A stretch of 64,000 bases of DNA from Desulfobacteraceae bacterium (GTDB lineage Bacteria; Desulfobacterota; Desulfobacteria; Desulfobacterales; Desulfosarcinaceae). Made by a program: the position numbers and the translations under genes. How positions within the stretch are numbered: position 1 is the first letter of the stretch; the number at the start of each line of letters is the position of its first letter. The notes below the pieces were generated by a model. That model was not told where the DNA came from. It saw only the letters and a list, made by a program, of their open reading frames with translations, and searched no databases. Of this stretch, positions 16,222 to 25,205 are shown piece after piece. The DNA lies in contig JABDIN010000030.1 of assembly GCA_013003715.1 (NCBI GenBank), positions 41,894-105,893 of the forward strand, in the 5' to 3' direction.

Positions 16222-17784
16222 ATGCTGATTACGGAAATACTGGCCAGGAATGCCAGGATGTATGGGGCCCATACGGCCTTGGTTGAAATTGATCCGGATG
16301 CAGGCCGGCAACGGCGGATGAGCTGGAAAAAATTCGATGATGACGCCAATCGTCTGGCCCAGGCCTTGATCTCTCAGGGCATACTCAAAGGCGACCCGGT
16401 GCTGCTGCTGCTGGAAAACTGTCTGGAATGGCTGCCCATATATTTTGGCATCCTGCGAACCGGTGCATGGGCGTCACCCGTGAATACGCGGTTTGAAATG
16501 GATACCGTCCTGAAATGCGCCGAAATATCAGCGGCCAAGGCGTTGATTTTTAGCGAGGCCTTCATTGATGAGATCACATCGGCGAAGCAGCTGTTTGAAC
16601 AGAGTGTCGAATCTTTTATTTTTGTGGGCCCCGAACGCAGAACACCGGACTTCGCCCTTTCATACCGGCAGATAATGAATACTTACCCACCGGAAAATCC
16701 GGTTGTTCCCTTGCGCATCACCGACGATGCCGCGCTTTATTTTTCCGCGTGCATCGAATATCAGGCCAAAGCCGTTTTGTTGAATCACCGCAACCTTGAA
16801 CACGCCGGGTATGTTGAAAATCACCATCACCAGCAGACCCATGACGACAACTTCCTGTGTGTGGCGCCCTTGTATTACGCCGGCGCCAAAATGCACTGGT
16901 TGGGCAACTTTATGGTGGGCGCGCCGGCCGTTATTCTCAAAGCGACAACACCTCAGCAAATTCTACGGACAATAGCCGAAGAACAGGTAACCATCGCCTG
17001 GCTCCTGGTACCCATGATAATGGATATCCTGTTTGCCATCGACAGCGGTGAAATCAAGTTAAGCGAGTATGATCTTCGCCCCTGGCGGTTGATGCATACC
17101 GGCACCCAACCGGTACCATTGAAGGTCATTAAGGCATGGCAAAAACACTTCCCGTACCAGCAATACGATACGAACTATGGATTGGCCGAGGCCACCGGTC
17201 CGGGTTGCATCCACTTGGGCATGGAAAATACCCACAAAACCGGCGCGATCGGCATACCCGGTTTTGACTGGGAAATAAAAATTGTGGACGACTCGAATCA
17301 TCCGGTTCCCGATGGTGAAGCCGGAGAGCTGGTGGTCAGCGGTCCCGGTATCATGAAAGAATATTATAAAAACCAAAAACTCACCAATGAAGTTATCGGT
17401 GATGGCTGGCTGTACACCGGGGATATCGTCCGCATGGATAAAGATGGATTCCTATGGTTTGTGGGACGTAAAAAAGAGGCCATTGTTACCGGTGGAGAGA
17501 ACATTTGTCCCCTTGAAATCGAGGATTACCTTAAAGATCACGGAGACATTGAGCGGGTGGCGGTCATCGGTATTCCCAGCCTACGGCTCGGGGAAATCGC
17601 GGCGGCGGTGATTCAACCCAAAAAAAATGCCGCCCTCACGGAAACGGACATACGCGGCTATGTCGGCAGCCTGCCCAGGTACAAACAACCCCGGAAAATC
17701 ATCTTTGGCGACATCCCCATGGATGCCGCCGGCAACATCGATAAACAAAAGCTTAAACAGATATACATACCGCACCGGAGCTGA
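16222..17784 (+). CDS. AMP-dependent acyl-CoA synthetase family protein with degenerate catalytic motifs
   Basis: 520 residues of the class I adenylate-forming fold. The C-terminal half is well kept: YDTNYGLAEATGPG, GWLYTGDIVRMDKDGFL and FVGRKKEAIVTGGENICP. The ATP phosphate loop, normally TSGTTGxPKG, reads SACIEYQAKAV (about residues 174-184). The C-terminal lysine of the PxTxxGK motif is replaced, reading PMDAAGNIDKQKL. Both changes affect residues important for adenylation, so this may be an altered ligase or a non-catalytic relative. The substrate is unknown. It stands alone, convergent with hutI, with a GGAACGGAAAAGG leader before ATG 16222. Confidence 0.82.
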   Translation: MLITEILARNARMYGAHTALVEIDPDAGRQRRMSWKKFDDDANRLAQALISQGILKGDPVLLLLENCLEWLPIYFGILRTGAWASPVNTRFEMDTVLKCAEISAAKALIFSEAFIDEITSAKQLFEQSVESFIFVGPERRTPDFALSYRQIMNTYPPENPVVPLRITDDAALYFSACIEYQAKAVLLNHRNLEHAGYVENHHHQQTHDDNFLCVAPLYYAGAKMHWLGNFMVGAPAVILKATTPQQILRTIAEEQVTIAWLLVPMIMDILFAIDSGEIKLSEYDLRPWRLMHTGTQPVPLKVIKAWQKHFPYQQYDTNYGLAEATGPGCIHLGMENTHKTGAIGIPGFDWEIKIVDDSNHPVPDGEAGELVVSGPGIMKEYYKNQKLTNEVIGDGWLYTGDIVRMDKDGFLWFVGRKKEAIVTGGENICPLEIEDYLKDHGDIERVAVIGIPSLRLGEIAAAVIQPKKNAALTETDIRGYVGSLPRYKQPRKIIFGDIPMDAAGNIDKQKLKQIYIPHRS

Positions 17785-17833
17785 AGCTTGGTTAGCGCCA
17801 TGCCGGCATAACACACGCCGGTAACGCTATTGC

Positions 17834-19102
17834 TCAAACACCGGTTGCAGATCTGGACATCACTTTTTTCCCGCGGTAAATTACGCCGAGACACGGATTA
17901 AACCCGACACCATAGGCCAGTTCAGCGGGCGAGGCAATATCCCATACCGCCAGATCCGCCTGTTTCCCCACGGACAACGTGCCCTTTGAGTCCCCGATTC
18001 CCAGTGCCTTGGCGGCGTGTCGGGTGACACCGGCCAACGCCTCTTCAGGGGTCAGATCCAACAAGGTGCAGGCCATGTTCATAATGGTCAGGATACTGCC
18101 CACCGGACTGGAACCGGGATTGCAATCCGTGGATATGGCGATGGGAATCCTCAGTTCACGTATCCGGTCCACCGGCGGTTTCCGGGTTTCCCCCAGATAG
18201 TAAAACGCACCGGGCAGCAATACGGCCACGGTACCGGCTGCAGCCATGGCCCGGGCGCCTTTTTCCGAAAGGTATTCCAGGTGATCCGCGGAACAGGCCC
18301 CAAACCGTGCCGCCAGTTCCGCCCCGCCCTGATCGGATAATTGTTCGGCATGGAGCTTTACCCCGAGCCCAAGTCGGCCGGCAGCGGTAAACACCCGGTG
18401 AGTTTGATCCGCTGTAAACCCGATGGTTTCGCAAAAGGCATCCACGAATTCGGCCAGGTTCTTTTTCGCCACCACCGGCAGGACCTCCCGGCAGATAAAA
18501 TCGATATAGTCATCACTTCTCCCCTTATACTCCGGCGGCAAAGCATGGGCACCCAGAAATGTGGGAACCACATCAGCCTCCAGTTCAACTCCAAGGCGGT
18601 GTGCCACTTCGAGCATCTTCACTTCGGTATTCAGGTCCAAGCCATATCCGGATTTTATTTCGACCGTTGTCACGCCTTCGGTCATGAGCGATGCCAATCG
18701 CCGGGAGGCGTCGGAGAACAGGTCATCCGGTGACGCCTTCCGGGTTGCCTTCACCGTGGACAGAATACCGCCCCCCTCGCGGGCGATCTGCGCGTAGGAG
18801 ACACCTGTCAGTCTTTTTTCGAATTCGTCAGCCCGGGTCCCGCCCCAGACGATATGCGTGTGGCAATCTATCAGACCAGGGGTGATCCAGTGTCCATCCA
18901 CATCCTCAACGGTTTTCGCTGCTGACAACAACGCCGGGGGTAGTCCTTTACTTTCTCCCAGCCAGACGATCTTGCCGCGTGAAACCGCCAGCGCTGCTTC
19001 GTGCATGCGTCCGTAGGGCTCTCGCCCGGCCATGGTGGCAAGGTTGGCATTGATGAACAAGGTATCGATGGCGCCGTCATATTCTACTGGCAAGGAGTTC
19101 AT
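17834..19102 (-). CDS. hutI: Imidazolonepropionase
   Basis: A 422-residue amidohydrolase that opens imidazolone propionate to formiminoglutamate in histidine breakdown. The metal motif DCHTHIVWGGTRADEF, then GGGILSTVKATR, IKSGYGLD and the late ISTDCNPGSSP are all present. GAGG precedes the ATG. No other hut genes are in the window, so the rest of the pathway, if present, is elsewhere. Confidence 0.94.
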   Translation of the reverse strand: MNSLPVEYDGAIDTLFINANLATMAGREPYGRMHEAALAVSRGKIVWLGESKGLPPALLSAAKTVEDVDGHWITPGLIDCHTHIVWGGTRADEFEKRLTGVSYAQIAREGGGILSTVKATRKASPDDLFSDASRRLASLMTEGVTTVEIKSGYGLDLNTEVKMLEVAHRLGVELEADVVPTFLGAHALPPEYKGRSDDYIDFICREVLPVVAKKNLAEFVDAFCETIGFTADQTHRVFTAAGRLGLGVKLHAEQLSDQGGAELAARFGACSADHLEYLSEKGARAMAAAGTVAVLLPGAFYYLGETRKPPVDRIRELRIPIAISTDCNPGSSPVGSILTIMNMACTLLDLTPEEALAGVTRHAAKALGIGDSKGTLSVGKQADLAVWDIASPAELAYGVGFNPCLGVIYRGKKVMSRSATGV

Positions 19103-19632
19103 TCATTAACCTCAGTTTCAATGATCGGAAATGGTGATAGCAGGGTAACCGCCCTTGACTTTTTCATGTATTTATTCAGATTAATTTTCATCTTTTCCAT
19201 GTGGAAATGCATACCATTTCTATACAACAGCTGAATCCATTTGTGAAGCATGCCGCCATTTGAAATTTGAGCTTTTTCATTTGACATTTCCTGTTTTCAT
19301 CAGACACAATTCCAGCCCTGTCATTTTTACATGCGTTAGCCCTGGCAAACGGGTCAAATATTCTCTCCACTCAGACAGGCATTGCCATGGCGTGATTAAA
19401 ATGTATTGCGGGAGATGGTTGCTCAGCCCTGAGAAGTATCATTGACATGGAGAGAAATGGGATAAAAACGGAGTCCCCGGCAGATAATTTCAATCATAAT
19501 ATATGTGAACCGATTTGAAATAGAGTTGTCCTGTTGTCCCCACCAATCCCCTTGTTTCAGAATCCAATTGGTGTATAACTGTATCATCACCGCACCGACC
19601 CCGGAAATCTTCAAGACGAGGAATAGCCGATT
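19103..19632. other. Intergenic region, 530 nt
   Basis: An AT-rich gap between divergent hutI and the primase-helicase gene. It holds one copy of a dispersed repeat (19249-19300, minus orientation; core CAAATTTCAAATGGCGG). Short frames here have no ribosome site or recognisable product. No clear promoter was found. Confidence 0.6.
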
Positions 19633-21405
19633 ATGAGTCTACAGCATCGCATCCGGACATTTTACGAAGAGCACCTGCCCGAGGCAACCGTGGAAGGCAA
19701 TTACCTGGTAGCGACTTGTCCGTTTTGCCCCGCATCTCCCGCGACCACACCCGGCAAACTCGCTGTCCTGGTGAATCCTGAGAGTTATTTTTTTGGATAC
19801 TTCCGATGCACCCGCGGCTGCATGCCCGGTGGGTTCGCGCTCTACTTCGGCCGGCGTATGGGGATGGATCTTGAGCGCGTTCCCGGATTTGATCCGGATG
19901 CCGAACCGTTTGTCGAGGAAGTCAAATTCCCCTCGGCCGATATGAACAAGCAGGTCGACAAATTTCAGACACTCATGGATGACGATCAGTATGCCTACTT
20001 CCGGCAGTTCGGTATCCATAAGGAGGTGGTCGACCACCTGCGTGTCGGTTATAACGGGCGGTATATCGTTTATCCGTATGTCCTGGAAAATGGCAATGTT
20101 TATGCGGTACGGTGCACCCTGCCCACACGGTCCGACGATCATTTCTGGCGGGGCGATGAAAACTTTTTTACCAGCCGGTTTCGTATCTTCAATGCCCGGG
20201 AGATAAACCGCTGTGAAGGGGGTGCTGTCTTTGTCACTGAAAATGAACTGAATCTGCTGACGATCAAGGAATTGGGCTACCCCGGCATCGCAGTACCCTC
20301 GGCAGGAGATCTGGAGTCGATCGACCCGGCCAAATTCGCGGCCATTCGACACATCTATATCATGGTGTCCAATTCTCCTCAGCATCGACTCTCCGCCCGG
20401 GATCTTGCCCGGAAGATCGGTTTTAAGGCCAGGATAATGAATTGGCCGAGTTCAACGGTCCGCGATTATCAGCTTTCCGACCTGGCAAGGGACAAGGGAA
20501 AACAGTTCAAACAGGTTTTCGGAGCCATGGTTAAACAGGCCAAGGCATTTTCACCGTTTTCCTCTCCGGATCGTGAATACCGCCGGACCGTTCAGACCAT
20601 CGACAGCAATAAGGGCAAGACCGTATTGGGATTTGCCACCGGCTTTCCAAAACTGGACCATGCCCTTGACGGCATACGCGGCATCAACATCATGGGCGGG
20701 CCGCCCAAGGCCGGAAAATCTTGCTTTTTCATGCAGATATCCACCCAAATGGCGGCGAATAAGACCCCCGTGATTTACTATGATTTTGAAAACGGCCGCC
20801 AGAAAATTTATGTCCGGACCCTTTCCCGGATCAGCGGATTGGAAGAGAAAGCGTTCCGGGTCGATATTTCCGCCGCCACAAACGCCGGGGCGATCACGGA
20901 CGCCTATCACCGGTTTAAAAAAATGCTGGATTATTTTCGGGTGGTTACGGACAGAAAGCTGAGCCCGGAAATCATGCGGAGCCATATCGAATTCTTGAAA
21001 CACGAAACCCGGTCGGAGTCGGTCCTGATCGTCCTGGACAGTCTCCACAAACTGCCGTTCAAGGATCTCACCGAACGACGTACGGGCATTGACTGGTGGC
21101 TCAGAAATATCGAAGCCATCAGGGATGAACAAAACGCCTCGTTCCTGGTTATCTCTGAATTGTCCCGCGACATGGAAGGTGGATACGAATCAACGCCCCA
21201 TCTGGGTTCCTTCAAAGAGTCCGGGGATATCGAGTACAGCGCCGATAATGCCATGGTGCTTACCCCCAATTGGAATCCATTGGATCCCCTGACGGCTAAC
21301 ATCCGGAAAAGCACTCTGTGGATGGTCGCCAGCCGTGAAAACAGCCCGGGCAAGATTGCTGAATATGAACTCGATTATCCATACTGGCGCTTCAAGGAAC
21401 TATAA
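19633..21405 (+). CDS. Primase-helicase-like protein (Twinkle/DnaB type) with a degenerate TOPRIM site
   Basis: 590 residues. An N-terminal zinc-ribbon-like region (Cys 29, 32, 59, 63) is followed by a TOPRIM-like region (about 195-260) and a DnaB-type RecA-fold helicase domain (about 335-590). Walker A is GGPPKAGKS, Walker B is VLIVLDSLHK, motif H3 is FLVISELSR, motif H4 is KESGDIEYSADNAM, and an SREN loop lies near the end like the DnaB arginine finger. In TOPRIM the glutamate survives (VTENELN), but the DxD pair reads MVSNSPQH, so primer synthesis is unlikely. The order matches T7 gp4/Twinkle proteins. No phage genes are nearby. The ATG at 19633 follows a GACGAGGAA leader. Confidence 0.78.
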   Translation: MSLQHRIRTFYEEHLPEATVEGNYLVATCPFCPASPATTPGKLAVLVNPESYFFGYFRCTRGCMPGGFALYFGRRMGMDLERVPGFDPDAEPFVEEVKFPSADMNKQVDKFQTLMDDDQYAYFRQFGIHKEVVDHLRVGYNGRYIVYPYVLENGNVYAVRCTLPTRSDDHFWRGDENFFTSRFRIFNAREINRCEGGAVFVTENELNLLTIKELGYPGIAVPSAGDLESIDPAKFAAIRHIYIMVSNSPQHRLSARDLARKIGFKARIMNWPSSTVRDYQLSDLARDKGKQFKQVFGAMVKQAKAFSPFSSPDREYRRTVQTIDSNKGKTVLGFATGFPKLDHALDGIRGINIMGGPPKAGKSCFFMQISTQMAANKTPVIYYDFENGRQKIYVRTLSRISGLEEKAFRVDISAATNAGAITDAYHRFKKMLDYFRVVTDRKLSPEIMRSHIEFLKHETRSESVLIVLDSLHKLPFKDLTERRTGIDWWLRNIEAIRDEQNASFLVISELSRDMEGGYESTPHLGSFKESGDIEYSADNAMVLTPNWNPLDPLTANIRKSTLWMVASRENSPGKIAEYELDYPYWRFKEL

Positions 21406-21590
21406 CAAGTGGTTCTAAAAATTATTTTCCCCTCCCTTTATACGCATGCGGGTGTCTTATCAATCTAAAGAAATCATCCATAATCCCGATGTTATTGCTG
21501 TGATATCAGCTGGTGTCACGTGTTCGTCAATTTCCAGGATTCCTGTTGAAACGCTTCCATCATTTATATATGCAGATGAAGGGTGATATT

Positions 21591-22709
21591 ATGCGGCGAA
21601 GAGCGATAGCGTTGTTCATGATAATTTCTGTGGTACTGATCATGGTTAATATCAATCCGGTACAGGGCCAGATATACAAATATCAGGATGAAAATGGCGT
21701 CTGGCATTACACGGATACACCCGTGAATCTGCCGGAAGCGGACATCGCCGACGGGAACTCCCGGAACCGGGATACCGGGGCCGCCGGCAGCAAAACACCG
21801 GGCAATGATTTCGATTTAAACGATCGTTTAATCCGATCGATTCAACCCGCCAATCTCATTGAGAAGGCCTGTGCCGGGACGGTTGTCGTCCACAGCGGAT
21901 TCGGGAAAGGGACCGGTTTTTTCATCAATGACGCCGGATATATTCTCACCAACAAACACGTTATACGCGCTACGGATAAACAGGAAGCCTCCACTGAAAA
22001 AAAATTCGATTCCTATGATGAGCAATTCAGCATAGTTGAAGAACGGCTGGATAATGAAGAAAAAGACTTGAGCCACGCCAGAGATCGGGTCGATGCGCTC
22101 CAAAAAAGGGCGGAAAACGAGTCAGACGCACAGCTCCGCAGCTTTTATGATGCGGATTATGAGCGTCTGAGAGGGAAATATGAGACCTGGGAACGGGACT
22201 TCCGCAGCCGGAAACAACTTTTCCTAGAACAAAAGAGGTCCTACGAACAGGAAAAATCCGATTATCTATACAAACAGAGCCTTGCCGGTCTGAACAAGAG
22301 TTTTAAAATCGAATTGGCGGATGGACAAACACATTATGTATCACTGGTAGCCACCAGTGATACCCTGGATCTTGCGCTATTGAAACTCGCACACTTCAGG
22401 ACACCGTTTATCCAGCCCGCATCCAAACGCCGCCTGCCGCAAGGCGAACACGTGTATGCCATCGGTAACCCCATAAATCTCAGACATTCCGTAGCCAAGG
22501 GCATCATATCCGGTTACCAGGGCAGTTATGTAAAGACGGACGCAAAAATTTACCCGGGGAACAGCGGTGGCCCGCTGGTGACCCAAAGCGGCGAAGTAGT
22601 CGGCATCAATACATTCAAACAAATCACCCACAAATTCGAGGGTCTGGGATTTGCCATATCCATACACGAGGCCCTGCGTGAATTCAGCGCCTATCTGCCG
22701 GCCACCTGA
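21591..22709 (+). CDS. Secreted trypsin-like serine protease with DUF4124 domain and coiled-coil insert
   Basis: 372 residues. A signal peptide (about 1-26) is followed by a DUF4124 motif, QIYKYQDENGVWHYTDTP (27-44), and an HtrA/trypsin-like domain. The triad appears as NKHV (His 123), SDTLDLALL (Asp 260) and YPGNSGGPL (Ser 325). Between His and Asp lies a strongly charged coiled-coil segment of about 100 residues (132-232). No PDZ domain follows. It probably acts in the periplasm in protein quality control. The start is ATG 21591, with GAAGGGTG upstream; frames further upstream have no better site. Confidence 0.87.
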   Translation: MRRRAIALFMIISVVLIMVNINPVQGQIYKYQDENGVWHYTDTPVNLPEADIADGNSRNRDTGAAGSKTPGNDFDLNDRLIRSIQPANLIEKACAGTVVVHSGFGKGTGFFINDAGYILTNKHVIRATDKQEASTEKKFDSYDEQFSIVEERLDNEEKDLSHARDRVDALQKRAENESDAQLRSFYDADYERLRGKYETWERDFRSRKQLFLEQKRSYEQEKSDYLYKQSLAGLNKSFKIELADGQTHYVSLVATSDTLDLALLKLAHFRTPFIQPASKRRLPQGEHVYAIGNPINLRHSVAKGIISGYQGSYVKTDAKIYPGNSGGPLVTQSGEVVGINTFKQITHKFEGLGFAISIHEALREFSAYLPAT

Positions 22710-22865
22710 CCGCAAAACGGATTTGATTCACAAGCGCAACGGCCGAATTTCAGATGGTATTTCGCCTGTTTAAAAATAGGCTTGTGAAAAAAAACACATC
22801 ATAAGATAATAGCGTGGTCCGGGAAATTCATTCAACTCAAATTTATCAGACGACTGGTGGGGAAA

Positions 22866-23330
22866 ATGATCAAACGTACCATTTATGAATTGTGTCTGAT
22901 TCTCCTAATATCAACGGTGATCGCCTTGTCCGTATATGCCTTTCGCACGGATAAAATGCCTTTCTTTGCCAGCGGCCGGCCCATGCCGGGGGGTTTGGAA
23001 TTGCCTTACGAAATTATATCCCTGGAAAAAGCGATCTCTCATTTTGAGAATACATCCGCCATATTCGCCGATGCACGGTCGCCTGAAGAATACCGCAAGG
23101 GGCATATCAGCGGCGCAAGAAACCTGAGCGTGAATCATCCGGATGATTGGATAGGGGACTTTTTCACATCAACGGCAATGGATACGGCCATCATCACCTA
23201 TTGCCATGGTGAGGAGTGCCCCCTGGCTAAAAACCTTGCGGCCAAACTCAGGGAAATGGGATTTGAAAAGATCTTTTACCTGGAAGATGGATGGGGGAAA
23301 TGGAAAGGGCAAAGCCTGCCGTCGCAATGA
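22866..23330 (+). CDS. Membrane-anchored or exported rhodanese-domain protein
   Basis: 154 residues. One N-terminal hydrophobic segment (about 8-25) is followed by a single rhodanese domain. ADARSPEEYRKGHISGARNL carries the conserved acidic and Arg/His positions, and the active-site loop is YCHGEECPLA with the catalytic Cys at its start. The family transfers sulfane sulfur; the substrate is unknown. I prefer ATG 22866; an in-frame GTG at 22857 is the alternative. The gene follows the protease gene by about 155 nt. Confidence 0.87.
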   Translation: MIKRTIYELCLILLISTVIALSVYAFRTDKMPFFASGRPMPGGLELPYEIISLEKAISHFENTSAIFADARSPEEYRKGHISGARNLSVNHPDDWIGDFFTSTAMDTAIITYCHGEECPLAKNLAAKLREMGFEKIFYLEDGWGKWKGQSLPSQ

Positions 23331-23370
23331 AACATCCGTTCTGTATACCTATTCAGTTGCCGGGTTCATA

Positions 23371-23988
23371 TCAACCGGCAAGGGCCATTAACCGATAAAC
23401 CACCATCCCCGCAAGCCAGGCCACGTCCTCCGGTGACAACACATCACCAACCGATTCATCGAACAATATATTCGCTTCGCTGGGGAACTCATCATCGCCC
23501 TGCCAGATAATGAGTTGTATCGGAACAAGGGGCAGAGGGGCGACCTGATATCCCGCATCCCCCATGTCGATTGGTTGTGCATGAATCAGGGGTGCCGCAT
23601 TTTTCAAGGCTGCCGGATTATCGCCGAATACTTTTTTTAACGGATTGGTTGCCCGCTTGACAAATGCGCTGAAATAAAAGGAAGCGCCCGGTATTTCGCG
23701 ATACGATATCCAATTCCCGGTCAACTTTATCTTTTTCCGGGTCCCTAGAATATAGTGAAGGATCAGCACCTGTTCCTGGATCGGCACCTGGTGGTTCGGC
23801 TGGGTTTCATCGAAAAATTCGTAGGCGGGACATGTGATCCGGTATCTGTGATCCAGGAAGGGTACACCGACATTATGCCCGTCTATTTTTTCCAGGCCGG
23901 CGCCTTGAACCATCGCATCAACATCCATGCCCGCCAGTTCGGACACTGCCAGTTTCTTGGCATTCAGATAGTCGTCTACACGTGCCAT
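23371..23988 (-). CDS. DUF3786 domain protein
   Basis: 205 residues spanning a DUF3786 domain. Recognisable pieces are FLDHRYRITCP, VLILHYILG, WISYREIPGASFYFSAF and the C-terminal NILFDESVGDVLSPEDVAWL. Function is unknown. It is found mainly in anaerobes with the Wood-Ljungdahl pathway, and here lies directly downstream of acsE, though a terminator separates them. A role linked to corrinoid/Fe-S enzymes is only a contextual guess. Confidence 0.78.
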   Translation of the reverse strand: MARVDDYLNAKKLAVSELAGMDVDAMVQGAGLEKIDGHNVGVPFLDHRYRITCPAYEFFDETQPNHQVPIQEQVLILHYILGTRKKIKLTGNWISYREIPGASFYFSAFVKRATNPLKKVFGDNPAALKNAAPLIHAQPIDMGDAGYQVAPLPLVPIQLIIWQGDDEFPSEANILFDESVGDVLSPEDVAWLAGMVVYRLMALAG

Positions 23989-24067
23989 AAATTATTCGCC
24001 TTGTTTTGGTCAACAACGGACTCGATCCGTTGATAATCATGATCTTGTCCGGGCAATGGTCCCGACC

Positions 24068-24097
24068 AAAAAGCCTCCCCGGGCAGGGAGGCTTTTT
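24068..24097 (-). terminator. Bidirectional rho-independent terminator after acsE
   Basis: A perfect stem, AAAAAGCCTCCC with GGGAGGCTTTTT, with a 6-nt loop. The flanking A and T runs let it work in both directions. It ends the CODH/ACS operon. Confidence 0.88.
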
Positions 24098-24128
24098 GTA
24101 TTCGATACAAAAGAAAAGAGCCGTTTAC

Positions 24129-25022
24129 TTACACTTCCAGCCAGGAATCCGAGTAGAGTGTTTTTCCCAAAATCACATTGACTGTTTTGGCATAGTTGCG
24201 CATTTCATCGGAAAGGCTTCCCAGATCCGGATCGTTGCCGTCCAGGATACCATAAATAAGATCAACGATATCTTGCCGGTTTCCCTTTGCGATAGCGATC
24301 AGTTGCTCATCCAGGGGGTCTGCGATAACGGATTCCATACCGCATTTCTCAAGCATGACCATGTATGTTGCATTCAATATCGGGCGCAGATGTTCCGGAG
24401 GACCGTTGGAGATATTGGACAGACCACAGGTGCTGCGTGCACCTGGCGACATTTCCGGAATCATTTTCTGAAATTCCATCAGGCTGATCGCCTGCGGTTG
24501 CTGGATATTCACGGGGGTGACAATACCGTCCACCCATATTTTTTCGTTGGGAATACCGGCCTCATTGGCAAAATAGAGCAGTTCCACACAGAGTGCGGCG
24601 CGTTCATTCTCATCCCTGGGCAATCCGTCGGGTCCCCACATCAGGGCGATGAAATCCACTCCATACTCGGCGGCCATGGGCACCATGCGTTCATAGCGTT
24701 CGGGACGGCACATGATCGAATTGACAATATGAGATTTCCCCGGCACTTCCTTGATAACCTTCAATGCCGCTTCTATGGCGTCGATATTGGAAGTATCCAG
24801 TGCCAGGGGGATATCCGGTACGACTTCCTGGACAACCTGAACCACCCACGGCATCAATTCGTGCCCGTCTTTTTTGGCCGGTCCCAGGTTGATATCGATG
24901 TAGTCCATCTGTTTTTCTTTTTGGAAAAGGGCTTCCTCCTGAATCGGCTTGGCATCACGTTCTTTAAACGCCCTGCCGATCTTGGTGGAGATGACGTTTA
25001 AGCTTTCACCTATGAGTAGCAT
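24129..25022 (-). CDS. acsE: Methyltetrahydrofolate:corrinoid/iron-sulfur protein methyltransferase
   Basis: A 297-residue pterin-binding TIM barrel. It moves the methyl group from methyl-H4folate to the cobalt of the AcsCD corrinoid protein in the Wood-Ljungdahl pathway. Family features are LLIGESLNVISTKIGRAF at the start, DYIDINLGPAKKDG, PLALDTSNIDAIEAAL and STCGLSNISNGPP. A GGGAGG site precedes the ATG. It is the last of the acs genes on this strand. Confidence 0.94.
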   Translation of the reverse strand: MLLIGESLNVISTKIGRAFKERDAKPIQEEALFQKEKQMDYIDINLGPAKKDGHELMPWVVQVVQEVVPDIPLALDTSNIDAIEAALKVIKEVPGKSHIVNSIMCRPERYERMVPMAAEYGVDFIALMWGPDGLPRDENERAALCVELLYFANEAGIPNEKIWVDGIVTPVNIQQPQAISLMEFQKMIPEMSPGARSTCGLSNISNGPPEHLRPILNATYMVMLEKCGMESVIADPLDEQLIAIAKGNRQDIVDLIYGILDGNDPDLGSLSDEMRNYAKTVNVILGKTLYSDSWLEV

Positions 25023-25205
25023 ACAACAACCTCCCTTTTTATAAATTTAAACCGTTGCGGGGTTATGACGCGGTAATTAAGCGCAACGAATACTCAAAAA
25101 GCCAAGATAGGGCCTATTTAAGCACTACGGCAAAAAAAAGCAACCGGTTTATCATGGAAAAAGGGGCAGCATTATAACCAAAACCACCCCGTGATTCCAA
25201 CCGGC

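Noticed and set aside
19633..21405. Prophage suggested by the primase-helicase gene
   Set aside because: No structural, integrase or lysis genes in the neighbourhood and no attachment-site repeats.
24006..25001. A 331-codon open frame opposite acsE
   Set aside because: It lies entirely over acsE and the terminator region, has no ribosome site and a composition typical of an antisense frame in GC-rich coding DNA.
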